Assembly: GCA_964652155.1 (NCBI GenBank)
Contig: CAZZBK010000181.1
Span: 1 to 10,305, forward strand
DNA length: 10,305 nt
Direction of reading: 5' to 3'
Source of the DNA: CAZZBK01 sp964652155
Lineage (GTDB): Bacteria; Planctomycetota; Planctomycetia; Pirellulales; PNKZ01
The notes under the pieces are model-generated. The model ran no database searches, was not told the DNA's origin, and saw nothing but the letters and a program-made list of their open reading frames with translations. How positions within the stretch are numbered: position 1 is the first letter of the stretch; every line of letters starts with the position of its first letter. The position numbers and the translations under genes were made by a program. Shown piece after piece: positions 5,701 to 10,305 of the stretch.

Positions 5701-6999
5701 AATGTCACGAATCTGCACGGTGCCGGCGCTGGTCCCGTCGCTTTTCCAGAGTTCGGCACCGGTGCTGCTGTCGGTGGCGCGGAAGAACAACTTGCCGTTG
5801 ATGTTCGTGAGATAGCGGAGTTGCGCTGAGCCCGAGACATGAATATCTCTCACCAGCGTGGTGCCGCTGCTGGTACCGTTGCTTTTCCAGAGTTCGCTGC
5901 CGAGGGAGCCGTTGTCGGCTTGAAAGTACAACGTGCCGTTGACATTGGTCAGGTAACTGACATCGGCGCTGCCCGCGGCTTTGATGTCGCTGACCAGCGT
6001 GGTGCCGCTGCTGGTGCCGTCGCTCTTCCAGAGTTCGACGCCGGTGCTGCTGTCGTTGGCCGAGAAAAACAAGGTGCCGTTGACATTGGCCAAAAAATTG
6101 GGATACGAGCCGGAACTGGCATGGATGTCCTTGACAAGCGCCGTGCCGGCCGACGTGCCGTTGGACATCCATAATTCACTGCCGTTGACGCCATCGTTGG
6201 CGCGGAAGAAGAGCGTGCCGTTGACGTTGGTCAGATATGCCGGATACGAGCTGCCTGTCGGATTGAGATCGATCATCGCCGTGCCGCTGCTGGTCCCGTT
6301 GCTCCGCCAGAGCTCAAAGCCGCGCGTGCCATCGTTGGCTTGAAAGAACAACGTGCCGTTGATGTTCGTTAACTGCGTGGGGTTGGCGTTGCCCGAGGGA
6401 TGAATGTCGGTAACGATCGTCGTACCGCTGGCCGTGCCGTCGCTCTTCCAGAGTTCAGCCCCCGTGCCGCTGCCGAAACCTTGGAAGTACAGGGTGCCGT
6501 TGACGTTGGTCAACCCTTTGGGGGTAAACGTGGACGTCGGGTCCATGTCCACGACGACCGTCGTGCCGCTCGCGGTGCCGTCGCTGCGATACAGTTTGGA
6601 ACCATTGGCGGTAAAGAACAACGTGCCATTGACGTTCGTCAGGTATTTGGGGTTCGAGCTGCTAAAGCCCGGGACGAGATCCTTGACGAGGGTCGTGCCG
6701 GCGCTGGTCCCGTCGGTTCTCCAGAGTTCGTTCCCCTCGGCACCACCGATGGCCGCGAAGTACACGGTCGCTCCGACGCTGGTCACATAGCTTGGGCTGG
6801 CATCGCCCGAATTGAGTGAGCGGATATCGCTGACCAATGAGGGCGTGACCGAGAGGAGCTGGCGCTGTTCGAGGGGGTCGATGCGCAACACTCGCTGCCG
6901 CAAGGGCATGCGCACTGGGCGAGCGCGGCGCGCGGAACCGCCCCGACCCATCCATCGCGTGAGTGTCTGACTGAACCAGTCGAGGCAAAATCGACGCAT
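2797..6999 (-). CDS. Giant exported ELWxxDGT-repeat protein with C-terminal RTX-like repeats
   Basis: Predicted secreted or surface protein of 1400 residues. The start at 6999 gives MRRFCLDWF followed by an Arg-rich leader and LEQRQLLS at residues 43-50, a variant (Gln for Pro) of the planctomycete LEPR-XLL leader motif. The frame is open to 7137, but that start would overlap the divergent peroxiredoxin frame and bury the leader. Residues about 56-890 consist of 18 units of about 46 residues with consensus LTNVNGTLYFxANDGxxGxELWKSDGTSSGTTLVxDI. Each unit looks like a blade of four short beta strands, so stacked beta-propellers are plausible. Residues about 890-1000 are a beta-rich linker. Residues about 1000-1385 hold eight units with DTAxLYDSxGDDTFxGxP, resembling widely spaced RTX calcium-binding motifs. 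I see no PEP-CTERM, dockerin, LPXTG or beta-barrel anchor at the C-terminus (ending LQLIGTWV). Ligand and function are unknown; adhesion or cell-wall attachment are guesses. Confidence 0.9.
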   Translation of the reverse strand: MRRFCLDWFSQTLTRWMGRGGSARRARPVRMPLRQRVLRIDPLEQRQLLSVTPSLVSDIRSLNSGDASPSYVTSVGATVYFAAIGGAEGNELWRTDGTSAGTTLVKDLVPGFSSSNPKYLTNVNGTLFFTANGSKLYRSDGTASGTTVVVDMDPTSTFTPKGLTNVNGTLYFQGFGSGTGAELWKSDGTASGTTIVTDIHPSGNANPTQLTNINGTLFFQANDGTRGFELWRSNGTSSGTAMIDLNPTGSSYPAYLTNVNGTLFFRANDGVNGSELWMSNGTSAGTALVKDIHASSGSYPNFLANVNGTLFFSANDSSTGVELWKSDGTSSGTTLVSDIKAAGSADVSYLTNVNGTLYFQADNGSLGSELWKSNGTSSGTTLVRDIHVSGSAQLRYLTNINGKLFFRATDSSTGAELWKSDGTSAGTVQIRDIRTGATGSNPQSLINIGGLAYFAANDGSHGIELWKSDGISLNTVQVADVNVSDPGSFPQALVNLNHTLLFAATDLTHGTELWKSDGTNTGTSMLVDINPGGSSGLNSFVNVNGTLFFQANDGTNGFELWKSNGTSSGTSMVSNIAPSGSSLPSYLTNVNGVLYFVADDGSSGIELWKSDGTSSGTSLVLDIFAGASGASPTQLTNVNGVLYFAANDGSHNIELWKSDGTSSGTTLVKDINAIGSSSPNYLTNVNGTLFFSALDSVNGLELWSSNGTSGGTTIVRDINVGGSSALNYLTNVNGVLYFAAVDNTHGSELWKSDGTSSGTTLVSDIATGAASSTPGQLVNVNGTLYFTANNGTLGVELWKSVAGATTMLRDIATTGSSNPTSLINANGRLYFQANDGSTGAELWTTDGSSEGTLLVGDIQNGSGGSTPTQLTVVDSTLFFPADDGYRGPELWSVDIQPPATTASVTVNGTSASIIGTPLLDTIVVTFTSSTSFTVTVNGQSYPASTFTGVTSLSIDARASNDALTLTLAAGVAESLSLQTTGLTLDGPAIDVAATSAETMIVYGQSEDSAQLFGTAGTDVFYGLPTYDIFQTGGRTHSLGGFGNVIANSSGGIDTAFLSGGSGNDTFTGSPTSAILNGSTFIVQTVNYAVVYAFAGAGGTDAATLYDSTGDDIFGCVPAYATLQGTGYFMQATSFTTASAYPSSGGDDLAFVFDSAGDDTFTGNPTNSIIQGPGYLTTINGFRRVYTFSVFGGVDTAQINGSAGDDTITGLPQYSVMTGTNFLVQAGAYKNVYADASQGGVDTALLYGSGGNDTFVGRPTVSTYSGSNYLLQVSAFDKVYADALQGGTDTATLYDSSGDDTFNGLSGFSSLSGASFFYQATGFSQVTAAPSSGGSDLALFYDSSSNDTLTASGSQARLQFPSSQVLVNSYSRVVATHSAGGTDNAIRSTIAYVLQLIGTWV
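2850..3995 (-). repeat. Eight RTX-like protein repeat units (about 47 residues each)
   Basis: Coding repeat within the large gene. Each unit has an acidic turn such as GGSGNDTFTG, STGDDIFGC, SAGDDTFTG, SAGDDTITG, GSGGNDTFVG, SSGDDTFNG or SSNDTLTA, then a hydrophobic stretch of the type GTxFLVQAxxFxxVYA, closing with GG(T/V/D/S)D. The xGxD core resembles the GGxGxD nonapeptide of RTX proteins, but occurs once per 47 residues rather than in tandem nonapeptides. The last unit is the most degenerate. Confidence 0.75.
4316..6840 (-). repeat. Eighteen ELWxxDGTxxGT-type protein repeat units (about 46 residues each)
   Basis: Coding repeat occupying about 60% of the large gene. Most units carry NVNGTL(Y/F)F, ELWKS(D/N)GT and GTTLV.DI. 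Deviations are visible: unit 2 reads KLYRSDGT without ELW and is shorter; unit 9 reads SDGISLNT; unit 16 has lost DGT (ELWKSVAGATTML); unit 18 ends after ELW and passes into the linker. At the DNA level parts are nearly identical between units, including a 35-bp exact match between 5006-5040 and 6002-6036. Confidence 0.9.
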
Positions 7000-7186
7000 A
7001 ACCACCGCAAAGACATGCGTGAAGTGAAATATCCTCAGATTAACCTCAGGGTGCCGGTTTCGCGAGGAATTTAAGCGCAAGAATTGCCCCAACGCCCCCC
7101 GAGCGACGGGAGCCGAACCGACCCAGGTGCGACACAATGACCTCGTCGGTTGGTCCGTTGGCCTGGGCTCACACCTCTCGGAACTG
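7000..7186. promoter_or_regulatory. Divergent intergenic region between the giant repeat gene and the peroxiredoxin gene
   Basis: These 187 bp must hold the start signals of two divergently oriented genes. On the minus strand there is a short direct repeat, CTGAGG-TTAAT-CTGAGG (7032-7048), about 35 nt upstream of the large gene's start, and then GATATT, which could be a -10 but lacks a recognisable -35. No Shine-Dalgarno sequence precedes either start clearly. I do not call a specific promoter. Confidence 0.35.
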
Positions 7187-7669
7187 ATGTCGATGCCGCC
7201 GCTTGGCTTAGGAGATCGCGTCCCTGACTTTGCACGCCCTAACCAGCGGGGCGAAACGGTCTCGCTCCACGCCTTTCAGGGGCACAACGTGGTCGTGCTG
7301 TACTTCTATCCCAAAGACAACACCCCCATCTGCACCCGCGAGGCCTGCGGCTTTCGCGACGCTTATGCCGATTTTGCCAGTGTCGGGGCGATCGTGATCG
7401 GCGTCAGCGGCGACACGGTCGAACAGCACGCGAGCTTTGCCTCGCAACATGCGCTGCCGTTCCATCTCATCAGCGACGCCGATGGCTCGCTACGACGAAG
7501 CTTGGGGGTCCCCAAGACCCTCGGCCTGTTTCCAGGGCGCGTAACCTACGTGATCGACAAGCAGGGGATCGTGCGTCACGTGTTCAATGCTCAGTTCACC
7601 GCCGATCGGCACGTCACCCAGGCGCTAAGGGTGGTGCGCGAGCTGATCATCGAGCCAGGGACGGGGTAA
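7187..7669 (+). CDS. bcp: Thioredoxin-dependent peroxiredoxin, Bcp/PrxQ type
   Basis: 160-residue thiol peroxidase of the Bcp/PrxQ family, which reduces hydrogen peroxide and organic hydroperoxides using thioredoxin as electron donor, normally in the cytoplasm; no signal peptide is seen with this start. The thioredoxin-fold core is clear: GDRVPDFARPNQRGETVSL, then VVVLYFYPKDNTPICTREACGFRD. Cys49 in TPxCT is the peroxidatic cysteine and Cys54, five residues later, fits the resolving cysteine of atypical two-Cys Bcp enzymes. Most Bcp proteins have TPGCT; here Ile48 replaces Gly. GRVTYVIDKQGIVRHVF near residues 122-138 is the conserved Arg-containing segment. The frame is open from 7127, but that extension has no homology-like character and would overlap the opposite frame; 7187 or 7193 give the normal family length. 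It is divergent from the large repeat gene and 133 bp ahead of the efflux operon. Confidence 0.92.
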   Translation: MSMPPLGLGDRVPDFARPNQRGETVSLHAFQGHNVVVLYFYPKDNTPICTREACGFRDAYADFASVGAIVIGVSGDTVEQHASFASQHALPFHLISDADGSLRRSLGVPKTLGLFPGRVTYVIDKQGIVRHVFNAQFTADRHVTQALRVVRELIIEPGTG

Positions 7670-7802
7670 GAGCGCGGAAGAGTCCAGGAGCTGAGGGGTA
7701 GCGCTGGCGCGTGAACTCGTCCACTCCCCCCCTCGCCCCTCCAGATCATTTGCCATTACAATCGAGTGTACGGATTCGCCTCACCTCACTCGGTTGCTCA
7801 TC
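7670..7802 (+). promoter_or_regulatory. Leader region of the efflux operon with a possible -10 element
   Basis: TACAAT at 7757-7762 matches five of six bases of a sigma-70-type -10 and lies about 40 nt upstream of the adaptor start at 7803, a sensible distance. No -35 match is found at 16-18 bp upstream, where the sequence is C-rich. The preceding pyrimidine-rich stretch (7720-7742) may mark the end of the peroxiredoxin transcript. Independent transcription of the efflux genes is likely but not shown. Confidence 0.3.
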
Positions 7803-9002
7803 ATGAAACAAAGCCTTGACCTATTCGTGGGTCTCGCGATCCTCGCCGCGCTTGCCAGCGGTTGCTCCAAGACCACCGCCTCCTCGCCACCCATGCCTAC
7901 GCCGACCGTCACGGTCAGCCAGCCGATCGCGCGCGAGATCGTCGACTACAACGAATTTCGCGGCAACACCGAGGCGGTCGAGAGCGTCGAGATCCGTGCC
8001 CGCGTGAGCGGTTATCTAACCAAGATCAACTTTGCCGAAGGGCATGAAGTGAAAAAGGGGGACGTGCTGTTCGAGATCGATCCGCGTCCGTATCAAGCCG
8101 ACTTAGACCGAGCCGTAGCTCAGATCGCCTCGAACGAAGCCCGACTCAAACGCGCGACGGCCGACGCGACCCGCGCCAATACGCTACGTCCCAACGGAGC
8201 GATCTCGGCCGAGGAGTTTGACAAGATCATGGCCGAGAAAGCCGACGCCGAGGCCTCGCTCGCGGGTGGTCGCGCCGCGCTCGAATCGGCCCGGCTCGAT
8301 TTTGAATTCACCAAAGTCACGGCCCCCATCTCGGGTCGCGTCGGCCGAGCCATGCTCACCGTCGGCAATTTGGTGATCCCCGGAACTCGCGACACCAGCC
8401 TGCTCACCACGCTCGTCTCGGTCGATCCGATCTATGTCTACTTTGATGTCGATGAACCCAGCATGTTGCAGTATCAAAAACTGATCCGCGAGAGCAAGCT
8501 CAAGTCGGCCGAGGATACCGAAATCCCCGTCGAGATGGGTCTGGCCAACGAGCAAGGCTTTCCTCACAAAGGGATCATCAACTTTGTCGACAACCGCGTC
8601 GACCGTTCGACCGCAACCTTAAAGCTCCGCGCGGTCTTTGACAACTCCTTCGTCTCGAACAATGTCCGCATGTTCACGCCCGGACTGAATGTCCGCGTAC
8701 GTTTGGCGGCCAGCCCGCGCTACAGCGCGCTGCTGGTCTCCGATCGCGCCATCGGCGTCGATCAAGGCACGAAGTTTGTCTATGTGGTCGATGCTCAAAA
8801 CAAGGTGCAGCGCCGCGAGGTGCAAACAGGCAAACTGAACAACGGCCTGCGGGTGATCCAGTCGGGCATCGCGGTCGACGATCGCGTGGTGGTCAACGGT
8901 TTGCAACGTATCCGCGAGGGGGTGACGGTCGTGGCCGAGGAGAAACCCATGCCCGACGTACAAGCGACCCCCGCGGTGGTCGTCGAACCGGCGTCGAAAT
9001 AG
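7803..9002 (+). CDS. RND efflux periplasmic adaptor (membrane fusion) lipoprotein, AcrA/MexA type
   Basis: 399-residue periplasmic adaptor that links an inner-membrane RND pump to an outer-membrane channel. The N-terminus is a lipoprotein signal: MKQSLDLFVGLAILAALASGC with Cys21 as the lipidation site. The frame extends three codons upstream to a TTG, but ATG at 7803 gives the standard signal. The first lipoyl half is VEIRARVSGYLTKINFAEGHEVKKGDVLFEIDPRPY at about 62-97, in pieces typical of the family (RVSGYL, EGxxVKKGDxLFxIDPRPY). An Ala/Glu/Arg-rich coiled-coil hairpin follows (about 98-165), then the second lipoyl half, VTAPISGRVGRAMLTVGNLV. The beta-barrel and membrane-proximal domains fill the rest. 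The C-terminal 25 residues are low-complexity (Pro, Val, Ala). The pump gene starts 57 bp downstream on the same strand, so the two are almost certainly an operon. Substrate cannot be told from sequence. Confidence 0.95.
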   Translation: MKQSLDLFVGLAILAALASGCSKTTASSPPMPTPTVTVSQPIAREIVDYNEFRGNTEAVESVEIRARVSGYLTKINFAEGHEVKKGDVLFEIDPRPYQADLDRAVAQIASNEARLKRATADATRANTLRPNGAISAEEFDKIMAEKADAEASLAGGRAALESARLDFEFTKVTAPISGRVGRAMLTVGNLVIPGTRDTSLLTTLVSVDPIYVYFDVDEPSMLQYQKLIRESKLKSAEDTEIPVEMGLANEQGFPHKGIINFVDNRVDRSTATLKLRAVFDNSFVSNNVRMFTPGLNVRVRLAASPRYSALLVSDRAIGVDQGTKFVYVVDAQNKVQRREVQTGKLNNGLRVIQSGIAVDDRVVVNGLQRIREGVTVVAEEKPMPDVQATPAVVVEPASK

Positions 9003-9059
9003 ACCGCCACGCCACGCGCTCGTCCTCGTCATCTTCTCTCATCACGCAAGGCTGAGTCG

Positions 9060-10305
9060 ATGTTTGCTCGCTTCTTTGTCGATCGTCCCATCTTCGCCAC
9101 GGTGTTGTCGATCGTGATCGTGCTCGTGGGTCTGGTCGCCCTGACACGATTGCCAATCGCCCAATATCCTGAAGTCGCGCCGCCGACCATTCAAGTCACG
9201 ACGATTTACCCCGGCGCGAGCGCCAAGGTGGTCGCCGAGACCGTCGCCGCGCCGATCGAGCAGGAAATCAACGGCGTCGACGGCATGCTCTATCAGTCGA
9301 GCAAGTGCACCAACGACGGTCAGATGACGCTGAGCGTGACGTTCAAGCTGGGGACCGACATCGACTTTGCCCAGGTGCTAGTCCAAAATCGCGTGTCGAT
9401 CGCCGAGCCGCGACTGCCCGAAGAAGTGAAACGGCAAGGCATCACGGTCAAGAAAAAGTCGCCGAGCATCCTACTCGCGATCAATCTCGTCTCGCCCGAG
9501 GGGCAGTATGACCCGCTGTATTTGAGCAATTACGCGACGATCCAAATCAAAGACGAACTCATGCGTCTCAACGGTGTCGGCGACGTCACGTTTCTCGGCG
9601 CGCGCGACTACAGCATGCGCGTCTGGCTCAATGCCGACGAGCTCGCCACGCGCAACATGACTGCCGGCGACGTGCTCCGCGCCTTGCGCGAACAAAACGT
9701 TCAGGTGGCGGCCGGCCGACTCGGTCAACCCCCCAGCCCACCCGGTCAAGACTATCAGCTCACGATCAACACGCTCGGCCGGTTGCTCGAACCGGCCCAG
9801 TTCGACGAGATCATCCTGAAACGGGGTGCCGATGGACAAGTGGTTCGCCTGCGCGACGTGGCCCGCTCCGAATTGGGTGCCAAAAACTACGAGGTGAGCA
9901 GCTACCTCGACGATTTGCCGGCCGTGTCGCTCGCCGTGTTCCAGTTGCCCGGCTCGAATGCGTTGGCCACGGCCGACGCAATTCGCGCGACCATGAAGCG
10001 TCTCGAAAAACGCTTCCCACAGGGGCTCGAATACCGCATCGTCTACGACACAACCGTCTTCATCGACGAGAGTGTCCACGAAGTGTATAAGACCCTGCTC
10101 GAAGCGTTTCTGCTCGTGTTCATCGTCGTGCTGCTGTTCCTGCAAGACTGGCGGGCCACGCTGCTACCGATGATCGATGTGCCCGTCTCGCTCATCGGCA
10201 CATTCGCGGTCATGGCACTGCTGGGCTTTTCGCTCAACAACCTCTCGTTGTTCGGGCTCGTGCTCGCCATCGGCATCGTGGTCGACGACGCGATCGTGGT
10301 CGTCG
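9060..10305 (+). CDS. RND efflux pump inner-membrane transporter, HAE1/AcrB type (5' part, cut by the window end)
   Basis: The first 415 residues of a proton-driven tripartite efflux pump; the family is normally about 1040 residues, so the gene continues beyond the window. The start MFARFFVDRPIFATVLSIVIVLVG is the canonical N-terminus with transmembrane helix 1. An AAGG ribosome site lies just upstream (9047-9050). The porter subdomains follow, with AQYPEVAPPTIQVTTIYPGASAKVV, EQEINGVDGMLY and NGVGDVTFLGARDYSMRVWLN as family landmarks. Helix 2 starts near residue 345 (LLEAFLLVFIVVLLFLQDWRATLLPM), helix 3 follows, and helix 4 contains GIVVDDAIVVV with Asp409-Asp410, the proton-relay pair equivalent to Asp407-Asp408 of E. 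coli AcrB. Together with the adaptor upstream it would export drugs, lipids or other hydrophobic compounds. No repressor gene (TetR or MarR type) is adjacent within the window. Confidence 0.96.
   Translation, partial: MFARFFVDRPIFATVLSIVIVLVGLVALTRLPIAQYPEVAPPTIQVTTIYPGASAKVVAETVAAPIEQEINGVDGMLYQSSKCTNDGQMTLSVTFKLGTDIDFAQVLVQNRVSIAEPRLPEEVKRQGITVKKKSPSILLAINLVSPEGQYDPLYLSNYATIQIKDELMRLNGVGDVTFLGARDYSMRVWLNADELATRNMTAGDVLRALREQNVQVAAGRLGQPPSPPGQDYQLTINTLGRLLEPAQFDEIILKRGADGQVVRLRDVARSELGAKNYEVSSYLDDLPAVSLAVFQLPGSNALATADAIRATMKRLEKRFPQGLEYRIVYDTTVFIDESVHEVYKTLLEAFLLVFIVVLLFLQDWRATLLPMIDVPVSLIGTFAVMALLGFSLNNLSLFGLVLAIGIVVDDAIVVV

Noticed and set aside
4316..6840. Possible CRISPR-like or minisatellite array because of regular spacing of similar DNA
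   Set aside because: The period of about 138 bp is in frame and the similarity follows protein consensus positions, so it is a coding repeat array, not a CRISPR array.
7000..7137. Longer start for the giant repeat protein at 7137
   Set aside because: It would overlap the divergent peroxiredoxin frame, lacks a ribosome site and places 46 unrelated residues before the LEPR-XLL-type leader.
9471..10145. 224-residue open frame on the minus strand
   Set aside because: Antisense to the RND pump gene, whose family landmarks are unmistakable on the plus strand.

Overview
The window looks like chromosomal DNA from a member of the Planctomycetota, probably a Pirellulales-type lineage. It is GC-rich. 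The largest protein starts with a long Arg-rich leader ending in LEQRQLLS, a variant of the planctomycete 'LEPR-XLL' leader motif, and is built of ELWxxDGTxxGT repeats, a family abundant in that phylum. Several genes have weak or no Shine-Dalgarno sequences. The taxonomic call is an inference from protein style, not from a marker gene.

Layout. Positions 1-570 hold no credible gene. They contain two copies of a short palindromic element (GGTTCCTGACACCTT), a related inverted-repeat element and a strong two-tier hairpin. On the minus strand, 571-1917 encodes an exported HtrA/DegP-type serine protease with two PDZ-like domains. A 308-bp gap upstream of it contains an 8-bp inverted repeat. Next, also on the minus strand, is a small Pro-rich lipoprotein (2226-2561) that I cannot assign to a family. 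Between it and the next gene is a perfect 64-bp tandem duplication (2638-2765) carrying terminator-like and promoter-like sequence in each copy. Then comes a 1400-residue minus-strand surface or secreted protein (2797-6999) with 18 ELWxxDGT-type units followed by 8 RTX-like units of about 47 residues.

From about 7000 onward the genes run on the plus strand: a Bcp-type peroxiredoxin (7187-7669), an RND efflux membrane-fusion lipoprotein (7803-9002) and, 57 bp later, the start of its HAE1/AcrB-type pump (9060 to the window end, truncated by the edge). The last two form a tripartite efflux operon; an outer-membrane factor may lie beyond the edge.

Taken together the genes serve the cell envelope: periplasmic protein quality control, a lipoprotein, a giant repetitive exported protein, peroxide detoxification and drug or solute efflux. 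I see no mobile-element gene, RNA gene, CRISPR array or defence system. The most unusual material is the two-family repeat architecture of the large protein, the 64-bp tandem duplication beside its 3' end, and the palindromic elements at the left end. I did not find convincing evidence of a new multi-gene system.
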